From an uncultured Eubacteriales bacterium (GTDB taxonomy: Bacteria > Bacillota > Clostridia > Lachnospirales > Lachnospiraceae): DNA of 12,405 nucleotides. The notes beneath the pieces are model-generated. The model saw only the letters and a program-made list of their open reading frames with translations, searched no databases and was not told the origin of the DNA. Positions 6,212 to 12,405 of the stretch are shown here, in pieces. Location: assembly GCA_900545455.1 (NCBI GenBank), contig UQZF01000068.1:1-12405 (forward strand). The letters are read 5' to 3'. How positions within the stretch are numbered: the first letter of the stretch is position 1; every line of letters begins with the position of its first letter. Made by a program: the position numbers and the translations under genes.

Positions 6212-7525
6212 TCATTTGAAAATGTCATTGAGAAGCTTAATTTCATCAGCAAATTCATATTTTTCGTCGACACCCTGTAAAAGATAGTTGTTGACTGCCT
6301 CATGCTTTTCAATAGCATAATCTATTTCCTTGTTGGAACCGTTTTTGTATGCTCCTATATTGATAAGATCCTCTGCCTCCGTATAAGTCGCCAGCACATT
6401 CTTTAGTCTGCCCGCAACCGCCTTGTGCTCCTTGCTGACAATCTGGCTCATTACTCGTGATATGCTCATGAGTACATCTATTGCCGGATAATGGTTCTTG
6501 TTGGCAAGCTTACGGTTGAGCATTATATGACCATCGAGAATACTTCTCGCTGTATCGGTAATAGGCTCATTGAAATCGTCTCCGTCTACGAGAACCGTAT
6601 ACAGACCTGTGATTGAACCTTTACGGCTCATTCCGGCCCTCTCAAGAAGTTTAGGAAGCTCACTGTACACGCTTGGCGGATATCCTCTCGTTACCGGAGG
6701 CTCACCTGACGCAAGACCGATTTCTCTCTGTGCCATGGAAAAACGTGTAAGCGAATCCATCATCAAAAGAACGTCCTTACCCTGATCGCGGAAATATTCC
6801 GCTATCGCGGTAGCCGTCTTGGCGGCTTTATTACGAATGAGCGCCGGCTTGTCCGAAGTTGCAACAACGAGAACACTTCTCTTCATTCCTTCCTCTCCGA
6901 GGTCACGCTCTATAAACTCTCGTACTTCCCTTCCACGCTCTCCGATAAGAGCTATGACATTGATGTCCGCCTTGGTATTTCTCGCAAACATACCAAGAAG
7001 TGTACTCTTTCCTACACCGCTTCCGGCAAATATTCCGATTCGCTGTCCCTTGCCGACGGTTATAAGTCCGTCGACCGCCTTAACTCCGAGAGGAAGAACC
7101 TCCGAGATAATCTCTCTCTCCATCGGATCAGGCGGTGCAGCCTCACATGGATACTCGTCCGTAAAATTAATGCTGCTTCCATCCGAAGGGTTGCCGAGTC
7201 CGTCAAGTGATTTGCCGAGAAGTTCCGGTCCGACCTTAATCATAAGGGGCTTTCCCGTGTTCTCTACCATACAGCCCGGTGCAATTCCTTCCACTGATTC
7301 AAAAGGCATCAAAAGTATTCTTTTTTCCTTAAATCCGACAACCTCGGCATATATTGCCTTATCAGGGTTGTCCTTCGGAATTATTCTGCACAGGTCATTT
7401 AGCTTAGCGTCAGGTCCGGCAGACTCAATACTAAGTCCGACAACCTTGGTGACACGTCCGAGCTTTTTATAATATGACTTGTCTGCCAGTCTTGTATATT
7501 TTTCTAAATCTATATCTGCAAGCAC
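6212..7525 (-). CDS. fliI: Flagellum-specific ATP synthase FliI (export ATPase)
   Basis: FliI is the hexameric ATPase at the base of the flagellar export apparatus. It releases chaperones and feeds substrates to the export gate, controlled by FliH and activated by FliJ. The product is a full-length F1-beta/Rho-like ATPase of about 437 residues. Counting from the chosen start, it has an N-terminal beta-barrel domain (about 20-90), Walker A GSGVGKST (168-175), the catalytic glutamate in IGERGREV (E196), Walker B VLLMMD (ending D257), and the family segment ASGEPPVTRGYPPSVYSELP (about 272-291). The C-terminal helices (about 355-437) bind FliJ and substrate. Two GTG starts are possible. At 7534 the purine tract GGGGGAG touches the codon, whereas it lies eight bases from the GTG at 7525, so I prefer 7525. 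Confidence in identity is very high, in the start moderate. Confidence 0.97.
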   Translation of the reverse strand: MLADIDLEKYTRLADKSYYKKLGRVTKVVGLSIESAGPDAKLNDLCRIIPKDNPDKAIYAEVVGFKEKRILLMPFESVEGIAPGCMVENTGKPLMIKVGPELLGKSLDGLGNPSDGSSINFTDEYPCEAAPPDPMEREIISEVLPLGVKAVDGLITVGKGQRIGIFAGSGVGKSTLLGMFARNTKADINVIALIGERGREVREFIERDLGEEGMKRSVLVVATSDKPALIRNKAAKTATAIAEYFRDQGKDVLLMMDSLTRFSMAQREIGLASGEPPVTRGYPPSVYSELPKLLERAGMSRKGSITGLYTVLVDGDDFNEPITDTARSILDGHIMLNRKLANKNHYPAIDVLMSISRVMSQIVSKEHKAVAGRLKNVLATYTEAEDLINIGAYKNGSNKEIDYAIEKHEAVNNYLLQGVDEKYEFADEIKLLNDIFK

Positions 7526-7533
7526 TGTCTGCA

Positions 7534-7540
7534 CTCCCCC
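7534..7540 (-). promoter_or_regulatory. Ribosome binding site deciding the fliI start
   Basis: GGGGGAG (complement of 7534-7540) is the only purine tract before fliI. It abuts the GTG at 7534 but is eight bases from the in-frame GTG at 7525. Normal spacing therefore favours the internal GTG, three codons in. Confidence 0.55.
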
Positions 7541-7552
7541 ACCGGATTTATT

Positions 7553-8383
7553 TTACTGTTTTTCACTGCCCATACAGCTCAGAAGCCGTATATCTTTGAT
7601 AAGATTGTCAAGCTGAACATCAAGGCTGCAGTCAAACACTCCTGCATCCGTCTCAATCAGGCATTCATTTCTCTTGAGTGTCGGATCCTCAGTAATCTCA
7701 ATCTGTGTGTCCTTAGATATGGCACTGCTTATCATATGCTGATTGCTTATAGTAAATCTGTAATCTTCAGGTGAAACATGTATAATGAATTCCCTGCTTA
7801 TATCGGTGTTGTTCATAACCGAATTGATAAGACATATAATCATGTCCTTTTTATCTTCTGCCATCGTGTGAGTTACCTTAGAAAATACCTTGAGAAGTGT
7901 GTCAACCAGTTCAGGTTCCATCTTAGCCATCTTATCCCTGTACGCAGTCTCAAGTTCATTTTTCTTATTCTCATACTCAGTCTCAAGCTCTTTAATACGC
8001 TTTTCAACATCGGCGGAACCGTTCTTTAATCCCTGTTCATAGCCCTCATCCTTGGCGGCATTTATATAATATTCAGCATCTTTGTGTGCCTGATTTATGA
8101 TGCTGTCGGCCTCATTTCTTGCAGCCTCGAGTATCTCCTCAGTCTGAACATTAATATCCTCCTGTGTGGCGGCTTCTTCTTCAGGTTCTGTCAGTTCTTC
8201 AACCACCTGGGCGTTAAGTCCGCTGACAAATCCGTCAGCGTCCGGTTCGCCCTGTGTGATAAATGACGCAGCCTTGATGTTCTTAATGCTGCTTATCTTA
8301 TCCATTACTTTCTGGTTGGAATCTATAACAAAATCATTGGAATCCTTCACAACAAAACTGTTGTATTTCAGCAGATTAGACAA
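7553..8383 (-). CDS. fliH: Flagellar assembly protein FliH
   Basis: FliH is the dimeric cytoplasmic regulator that holds FliI inactive and brings it to the export gate, like the peripheral stalk (b/delta subunits) of F-type ATPases. The 276-residue product has a variable N-terminus (1-75), a long charged helical stalk (about 76-157, with the EEILEAARNEADSIINQAHK repeat-like region), and a C-terminal delta-like domain (about 160-270). The latter contains ECLIETDAGVFDCSLDVQLDNL (240-261), the family's GCxIETDxGxxDxSxxxQL pattern. The start is TTG at 8383, overlapping the fliG stop by eight bases. GGAGGTGA ends eight bases before the TTG and no ATG lies nearby, since the next Met is residue 27. 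The overlap suggests translational coupling to fliG. The low-efficiency start may set stoichiometry below FliG. Confidence 0.9.
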   Translation of the reverse strand: MSNLLKYNSFVVKDSNDFVIDSNQKVMDKISSIKNIKAASFITQGEPDADGFVSGLNAQVVEELTEPEEEAATQEDINVQTEEILEAARNEADSIINQAHKDAEYYINAAKDEGYEQGLKNGSADVEKRIKELETEYENKKNELETAYRDKMAKMEPELVDTLLKVFSKVTHTMAEDKKDMIICLINSVMNNTDISREFIIHVSPEDYRFTISNQHMISSAISKDTQIEITEDPTLKRNECLIETDAGVFDCSLDVQLDNLIKDIRLLSCMGSEKQ

Positions 8384-9386
8384 CTATCTCGTCACCTCCG
8401 CCTCTTGCGATTACAATCTCACCTGCATCTTCAAGCTTTCTGATATTATTGACAATCTTCTGCTGAGCATCCTCGACATCCTTAAGACGTACAGGTCCCA
8501 TGAAGTCCATATCCTCTTTAATCATAGCGGCAAGACGCTTTGAAAGGTTCCTGAAGATAACATTCTGAACTTCCTCATTAGCATTCTTGAGGGCAACTGC
8601 AATATCATTATTATCAATATCACGCAGCACTCTCTGAATGGCTCTGTCGTCGAGAGAGAGAATATCCTCGAATACGAACATCTTCTTTCTGATCTCGTCT
8701 GCGAGCTCCGGATCCTCCACCTCGAGAGTCTCCACGATATGCTTTTCTGTTCCTCTGTCAACAGCATTAAGTATCTCAACGATAGCATCAACACCGCCGA
8801 CGATGGTGTAATCCTGATTAACAAGCGAAGCAAGCTTGCGCTCTAACACGCCCTCTACTTCCTTTATAACATCCGGTGATGTTCTGTCCATCTGGGCTAT
8901 TCTCTTGGCAACATCTGCCTGCTTTTCAGGAGGCAGTGCCGAGATAACCATTGACGACTGTGCCGGTGAAAGATACGATAATATAAGTGCAATTGTCTGT
9001 GGATGCTCGTCCTGTATGAAGTTGAGAAGCTGTGCGGGATCCGTCTTTCTGACAAACTCGAAAGGACGAACCTGAAGGCTTGCGGTAAGCTTGCCGATAA
9101 CCTCCTTGGCACGATCCGAGCCGAGTGCTTTCTCGAGAAGATCCTTGGCATAGCCGATACCGCCCTCTGCGATATACTGCTGTGCAAGGCACACTTCATA
9201 AAATTCATTGAGAACTTCTTCTTTTGTTCCCGGTGATACACTATTCGTATTGGCAATTTCAAGCGTAAGCTGCTCTATCTCATCATCATGCAGATGCTTG
9301 AAAATCTGCGATGACATTTCCGGTCCTAATGCAATCAGCAGAACCGCAGCTTTCTGAATGCCGTCTAATCCGTTCTTCTTTGCCAT
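8376..9386 (-). CDS. fliG: Flagellar motor switch protein FliG
   Basis: FliG is the rotor protein that joins the MS ring to the C ring and takes torque from the MotA/B stator. The 336-residue product is a full-length family member. Its N-terminal domain (about 1-100) binds FliF. The middle domain carries the EHPQ motif (127-130) that binds FliM, and a helix with the conserved GG (197-198) follows. The C-terminal torque domain (about 199-330) holds MFVF (236-239) and the charged helix DDRAIQRVLRDID (246-258) that contacts MotA. It is soluble and bound to the inner face of the MS ring. The ATG at 9386 has GGAG upstream. It lies 39 bp after fliF and overlaps fliH by eight bases. No missing key residues are seen. 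Confidence 0.98.
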   Translation of the reverse strand: MAKKNGLDGIQKAAVLLIALGPEMSSQIFKHLHDDEIEQLTLEIANTNSVSPGTKEEVLNEFYEVCLAQQYIAEGGIGYAKDLLEKALGSDRAKEVIGKLTASLQVRPFEFVRKTDPAQLLNFIQDEHPQTIALILSYLSPAQSSMVISALPPEKQADVAKRIAQMDRTSPDVIKEVEGVLERKLASLVNQDYTIVGGVDAIVEILNAVDRGTEKHIVETLEVEDPELADEIRKKMFVFEDILSLDDRAIQRVLRDIDNNDIAVALKNANEEVQNVIFRNLSKRLAAMIKEDMDFMGPVRLKDVEDAQQKIVNNIRKLEDAGEIVIARGGGDEIVV

Positions 9387-9425
9387 AATGTCTCCATTCC
9401 GAAGCGCTGTATAGCCGCGCCTCCG

Positions 9426-11027
9426 TTAATCCCAGCCCTCGTTGAGCCAATTTCTGAGAAGCATCGCAACTGCTTCCGGATTTTCCTGTACAAATTTCTC
9501 GATAGCCTTGCGTGCTTCCGACTTGTCCTGAAGATCAATATCCTCAAGCGGTGCCTGCTTCTCTCTCGTAGATGCGAGCATATCCTCTACTGAGAGCTCC
9601 GGCTCTGTCTCCTCCACGGTGACAGGTCTTGCGCTTCTGAATACAACAAACACGAGAAGCGCAACTATGAGAACCGCAAGTACAATCTGTATAATGAATG
9701 AAGCCGGCGTCTTACTCTTCTCTGTCTCTAAGAACACGTACTTCATATTTGCCGATATTGCAATACTTCCGACATCAATTCCGGTACCGTTTGCTATAAG
9801 CTGTGCCAAGTCTGTCTCAACGGTCAAAGGAACCGGTGCACTGTTGGCAAGCTTATACTCATCGTATGTCATTGTATCAAGAAGTCCCTGTGTCGTGAGG
9901 TCAGCCTCTGAAACGACCTCATATCTTGTGAGGATAATTGCAAGACTTGATTGATCAAGCTCAACCGATGTGGCTGCCTTCTCTGTTGTCGTGTAGGTGC
10001 TGTTCTGCAGCCAGTCGTACTGTCTTAACGAATACTCACCGCTTGTGGTGGTACCGTTGGTCAGGTCATAGCCTGTATCGTCGTCATTAGACTCTGCTCC
10101 GGCAACACCGCCCGAGCCTGTTCCGTTAGTGGAATCGACCTCGTAGCTTGTACTCTTTAAACCTTCCTCCGAACCTGTTGGAATTGTGTACTCCTGAACA
10201 ATCTGATTGACTATATCGGAATTAAGCTTTAAGTTAGCCATAACCTCCGCATCAGAGTAATTCTGGGTAGCGAGTGCAAGCGACTTAACTCTTGCCTCCA
10301 TGTTGGCTTCCATCTGTCTCTGGTACTTATACTGAAGGGACAGATTCGAGGATGCGGATGTTGCATCCGTGATTCCCGTGTAAAGGAGCTGTCCCTTATC
10401 GTCCAGCACAACGACATTGTTGGTATTGCTGTTGCCGACATTGTTGGCAAGCAAAAGTCCTATCGCCTCAGCCGTGGACTCACTGATTTCCTTGGTTGTG
10501 ACAAGAACCGCATTTATGTAAGCGTCCTGATTCTCCTGAAAGATTGATGTCGAATTCTTAAAGTCGATTGTGACCTGTGCATTCTTGATACCGTCAATCT
10601 TGCAGAGCTGCTCTGCAAATCTCTTCTCAAGATAATCCTTGTAAAGCTTCTCCTTGTCATCCTGTGTCTGTGAAAATCCGCCACTGAGTGCATCGCTCAA
10701 CGAATATCCGCTTGATGATATGTTGTTGGAGCCTAGTACAAGCTGTGCCTCGATTTCATCATCCTTATTGATTATTATCTCAAAATTGGATCCGACCGTA
10801 CACGATATATTGTTGCTTGTCAGAAGCTCTCTGACTTCTGTCGCCTCCGAAGCTGTGGAACAGTAACGCACAACCACCGTCTGTGGCTTTGCAAGTACCA
10901 GTCCGAGTATAACGAGCGCTATAATCGCAACCAGCACAGAGGAAATAAATATCGTTTTCTGTTTTTTATTGTATTTATTCCAAAATTCCTTTATCTTTTC
11001 AAGGTATTTCTTAACTATATCCGGCAT
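9426..11027 (-). CDS. fliF: Flagellar MS-ring protein FliF
   Basis: FliF makes the MS ring in the cytoplasmic membrane, the first structure built and the housing for the export gate. The 533-residue product begins with a basic cytoplasmic segment (1-24) and the first membrane helix (about 25-46). Extracytoplasmic ring-building domains follow (about 50-230; YscJ/FliF-like, with NNISSSGYSLSDAL and KIDGIKNAQVTIDF). Next is an acidic, Gly/Ser/Asn-rich loop (about 296-335), then a second membrane helix (about 442-463). The cytoplasmic tail ends in the FliG-binding motif AVAMLLRNWLNE (519-530). Cysteines C56, C76 and C142 lie in the exposed part. The ATG at 11027 follows AGGAGAG. It is 36 bp after fliE, with which it forms the base of the rod. 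Length is close to the family usual. Confidence 0.97.
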   Translation of the reverse strand: MPDIVKKYLEKIKEFWNKYNKKQKTIFISSVLVAIIALVILGLVLAKPQTVVVRYCSTASEATEVRELLTSNNISCTVGSNFEIIINKDDEIEAQLVLGSNNISSSGYSLSDALSGGFSQTQDDKEKLYKDYLEKRFAEQLCKIDGIKNAQVTIDFKNSTSIFQENQDAYINAVLVTTKEISESTAEAIGLLLANNVGNSNTNNVVVLDDKGQLLYTGITDATSASSNLSLQYKYQRQMEANMEARVKSLALATQNYSDAEVMANLKLNSDIVNQIVQEYTIPTGSEEGLKSTSYEVDSTNGTGSGGVAGAESNDDDTGYDLTNGTTTSGEYSLRQYDWLQNSTYTTTEKAATSVELDQSSLAIILTRYEVVSEADLTTQGLLDTMTYDEYKLANSAPVPLTVETDLAQLIANGTGIDVGSIAISANMKYVFLETEKSKTPASFIIQIVLAVLIVALLVFVVFRSARPVTVEETEPELSVEDMLASTREKQAPLEDIDLQDKSEARKAIEKFVQENPEAVAMLLRNWLNEGWD

Positions 11028-11063
11028 ATGTGCTCTCCTGTATCACTTGTTATCTCTTAATTA

Positions 11064-11381
11064 TTAAATCTGCATCTGCATAATCTCTTTATATGCGTCC
11101 AGAATTCCGTTCTTAACTGCGACAGTGTACTGAAGTGCTATATTAGCCTTCTCCTCAATAATGCTGAGCTCATGTGTGCTTGTAAGCTTGCCCATCGCAT
11201 AATCAATTTCAGCCTGCTGTGCCTGCTGTATGTATCCGTTAGTTCCCGAAATAAGATTGACCGCTGCCTGATACAGCTCGTCAAATGTTCCTGTGTCCTG
11301 TGTCTTTGCAGTCTTGCTATCTGTAATCGACTTGGTAATATAATCTCCGGAAACACCGGACAATATATTGACTGATGACAT
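11064..11381 (-). CDS. fliE: Flagellar hook-basal body complex protein FliE
   Basis: FliE is a small exported protein that joins the MS ring to the first rod subunits and is needed before other rod proteins can be exported. The 105-residue length fits the family (about 100). The N-terminal third is polar and variable. The conserved C-terminal half begins near THELSIIEEKANIALQYTVA (about 69-88) and ends VKNGILDAYKEIMQMQI, matching the family's I-x-x-E-KA-x-x-x-LQ-x-x-x-x-V-x-N-K/G pattern. The ATG at 11381 has a modest GAGGG upstream. It lies 35 bp after flgC and 36 bp before fliF, the standard flgB-flgC-fliE-fliF order. No cleavable signal is expected, since export is by the flagellar type III route. 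Confidence 0.95.
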   Translation of the reverse strand: MSSVNILSGVSGDYITKSITDSKTAKTQDTGTFDELYQAAVNLISGTNGYIQQAQQAEIDYAMGKLTSTHELSIIEEKANIALQYTVAVKNGILDAYKEIMQMQI

Positions 11382-11416
11382 ATATATCCCTCACTTTTTA
11401 TTCTGAATTATAGACA

Positions 11417-11866
11417 TTACTGACCTATCTGAAGTCCCTTGGCAGCCATGCTCTTAGATGCCTCAAAAGCTGTCGCATTAGCCTCAAACGAACGTGAAGC
11501 ATCTATTAAATCTGTCATCTCGGTGATGATATTGACATTAGGATATGTAACATATCCGTTCTCGTCCGCATCAGGATGTGACGGATCATACACAAGCTCC
11601 ATCGGTGTGTCTGTGTCATTGACAATCGCCGTTGCCTTAACTCCGTTGCCGACACCGCTCCTTGTGGCATCAAAAATCTCACTGAAGGTCTTGATGCCGT
11701 AGTTATTACCTTTTTCCGCAAGAACGACATTCTTGCGTACATAAGCACCGCCCTCATCCGTTCTTGTAGTCTTGACATTGGCGATGTTCTCTGATATAAC
11801 ATCCATTCTGAGTCTCTGCGCCGTCATTCCCGACGAAGCAATATTAAATGAACTGAATAATGCCAT
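11417..11866 (-). CDS. flgC: Flagellar basal-body rod protein FlgC
   Basis: FlgC is one of the proximal rod proteins, exported by the flagellar type III system and assembled on FliE. The 149-residue product has the rod N-terminal signature (FNIASSGMTAQRLRMDVISENIANVKTT, about 7-34), the FlgC-specific loop DPSHPDADENGYVTYPNVN (about 94-112), and the C-terminal helix ending SRSFEANATAFEASKSMAAKGLQIGQ. Both ends form the amphipathic D0-type helices shared by axial proteins. The ATG at 11866 has GGGAGGA upstream. It lies 20 bp after flgB. Length and motifs are typical, and no oddities are seen. Confidence 0.97.
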   Translation of the reverse strand: MALFSSFNIASSGMTAQRLRMDVISENIANVKTTRTDEGGAYVRKNVVLAEKGNNYGIKTFSEIFDATRSGVGNGVKATAIVNDTDTPMELVYDPSHPDADENGYVTYPNVNIITEMTDLIDASRSFEANATAFEASKSMAAKGLQIGQ

Positions 11867-11886
11867 TATTGTATCCTCCCGTTATC

Positions 11887-12285
11887 TTACTTAGCCAGAA
11901 CAGCCTTCATTCTCTCGAACTCGCTGTTAAGACCTTCTATAATTCCGTCATACATAAGCTGGTTAGAAGCAAGCTCGGCCTCTTCTGTATCAATATCGAC
12001 ATTGTTGCCGTCAAGTCTTGTCGACAACTCTGCATTATCCGTATATACATACGGCTGTAATCTCTTATAATCAACATTGGCAACCTTCCGGTCAAGGGTG
12101 GAGCTTGTCTTTCCCTGTCTTGCAATCTCATTCTGTAAGAGGGACTCGAACTTCATATCCTGTCTCTTGAATCCCGGTGTATCAACATTCGCAATGTTGT
12201 TATTCAATATCTCATTTCTTGTCCAAGCTGCGTCAGCCGCAGACGAAAGAACATTAACATATCCAAACGCGCCTGATTCAAACAT
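11887..12285 (-). CDS. flgB: Flagellar basal-body rod protein FlgB
   Basis: FlgB is a proximal rod subunit and the first gene of the operon. The product of about 132 residues has the axial N-terminal signature (ILNNNIANVDTPGFKRQDMKFE, about 26-47), the typical FlgB middle with a disordered polar stretch (about 52-75), and a C-terminal helix (NQLMYDGIIEGLNSEFERMKAVL). Two ATGs are candidates, at 12291 and 12285 (MTMFES against MFES). AAAGGAG ends only one base before the first but seven before the second, so I choose 12285. The gene begins about 55 bp downstream of a candidate sigma-A-type promoter. Its position, followed by flgC and fliE, confirms the identity. Confidence 0.97.
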   Translation of the reverse strand: MFESGAFGYVNVLSSAADAAWTRNEILNNNIANVDTPGFKRQDMKFESLLQNEIARQGKTSSTLDRKVANVDYKRLQPYVYTDNAELSTRLDGNNVDIDTEEAELASNQLMYDGIIEGLNSEFERMKAVLAK

Positions 12286-12292
12286 TGTCATT

Positions 12293-12299
12293 CTCCTTT
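12293..12299 (-). promoter_or_regulatory. Ribosome binding site deciding the flgB start
   Basis: AAAGGAG (complement of 12293-12299) lies one base from the ATG at 12291 and seven from the in-frame ATG at 12285. Normal spacing favours the second, giving MFESGAFGYVN as the N-terminus. Confidence 0.6.
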
Positions 12300-12318
12300 A
12301 TGATAACCTTATTGTCAT

Positions 12319-12348
12319 AGTATAACTCTGAACATATCTATCTAACAA
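12319..12348 (-). promoter_or_regulatory. Second candidate promoter for the flagellar operon
   Basis: A weaker alternative to the promoter just upstream: TTGTTA (12348-12343), 18 bases, then TATACT (12324-12319). Transcription would start near 12312, leaving a leader under 30 bases. I rank it below the first candidate because its -10 is less perfect. Confidence 0.25.
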
Positions 12349-12375
12349 TTATAAGTCATCCTGTGAAAATTACAA
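12348..12375 (-). promoter_or_regulatory. Candidate sigma-A-type promoter of the flagellar operon
   Basis: Upstream of flgB on the minus strand a perfect -10 TATAAT (12353-12348) is preceded, 16 bases away, by TTGTAA (12375-12370), which matches the -35 consensus in four of six positions. The predicted start near 12341 gives a leader of about 55 bases. I find no sigma-28-type TAAA/GCCGATAA pair, consistent with an early-class, vegetative-promoter operon. This is a consensus match only. Confidence 0.45.
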
Positions 12376-12397
12376 GAGTTTTTACAATAACTTACAT
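12370..12397. repeat. Three TTACA direct repeats upstream of the operon
   Basis: TTACAA at 12370 and 12382 and TTACAT at 12392 (plus-strand reading) repeat at 12- and 10-base steps, roughly one helical turn. The first coincides with the -35 element of the candidate promoter. They could form an operator or be chance in AT-rich DNA. No known regulator motif is recognised. Confidence 0.3.
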
Positions 12398-12405
12398 AAT
12401 TTCAC

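Noticed and set aside
6819..7472. A 217-codon open frame on the plus strand
   Set aside because: It is antisense to fliI, a clearly real and conserved gene. The composition is that of a shadow frame.
8897..9262. Minus-strand alternative frames inside fliG
   Set aside because: They overlap fliG in another frame and lack ribosome binding sites, and their Arg/Ser-rich composition is typical of out-of-frame reading.
9387..9425. GC-rich gap between fliF and fliG as a terminator or attenuator
   Set aside because: Only imperfect short complementarity is present and there is no T-run. Both flanking genes belong to one conserved operon.
12292..12405. A sigma-28 (flagellar) promoter before flgB
   Set aside because: No TAAA and GCCGATAA pair at suitable spacing was found; the best match is to the vegetative consensus.
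1..12405. Mobile elements, CRISPR arrays, tRNA or rRNA genes
   Set aside because: Genes are packed almost without gaps on one strand. I saw no transposase, no regularly spaced repeats and no cloverleaf or ribosomal RNA sequence.

Overview
This window is the 5' two-thirds of a flagellar basal body, hook and export operon from a low-GC, Gram-positive anaerobe of the Clostridia. Lachnospiraceae (the Roseburia/Lachnospira/Butyrivibrio neighbourhood) is the best guess. The inference rests on gene order, strong AGGAGG-type ribosome binding sites, the YlxF/MotE-like gene between fliJ and fliK, the short 'flagellar operon protein' between flgD and flgE, and the moderately AT-rich sequence. Genus and species cannot be fixed from sequence reading alone. 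Every real gene lies on the minus strand, so transcription runs from right (about 12340) to left (1).

Layout in order of transcription: a candidate sigma-A-type promoter (about 12319-12375); flgB and flgC (proximal rod); fliE (rod/MS-ring adaptor); fliF (MS ring); fliG (rotor/switch); fliH, fliI and fliJ (regulator, ATPase and stalk of the export ATPase complex); a membrane-anchored MotE/YlxF-like protein; fliK (hook-length control); flgD (hook cap); a 139-residue flagellar operon protein; flgE (hook); then an extended-SDR nucleotide-sugar epimerase/dehydratase; and the first three codons of another gene at the left edge, joined by an ATGA overlap. Gaps between flagellar genes are short (about 1 to 80 bp) or negative. 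I see no intrinsic terminator, so one transcript across the window is likely.

Together these genes build the flagellum from the inside out. FliF and FliG form the membrane ring and rotor. FliH/I/J energise and regulate export. FlgB/FlgC/FliE make the rod base. FlgD caps and FlgE polymerises the hook, and FliK ends hook growth. Part of the usual continuation in Clostridia (flbD, motA, motB, fliL, fliM, fliY) is not reached within the window. Immediately after flgE comes a sugar-nucleotide enzyme, so the operon either ends or is interrupted here. A role in flagellar or surface glycan synthesis is possible but not shown.

Most of the window is a conventional, intact flagellar operon with no frameshifts, insertion sequences, RNA genes or CRISPR. 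The points that deserve a second look are the flgE/epimerase junction, a predicted two-stem RNA structure with a tiny ORF just before flgE, a compact hairpin plus an 8-bp tandem repeat before fliK, the TTG and GTG starts of fliH and fliI, cysteines in the exported hook protein, and a duplicated helical motif in FliK. I found no clear evidence of an undescribed system.
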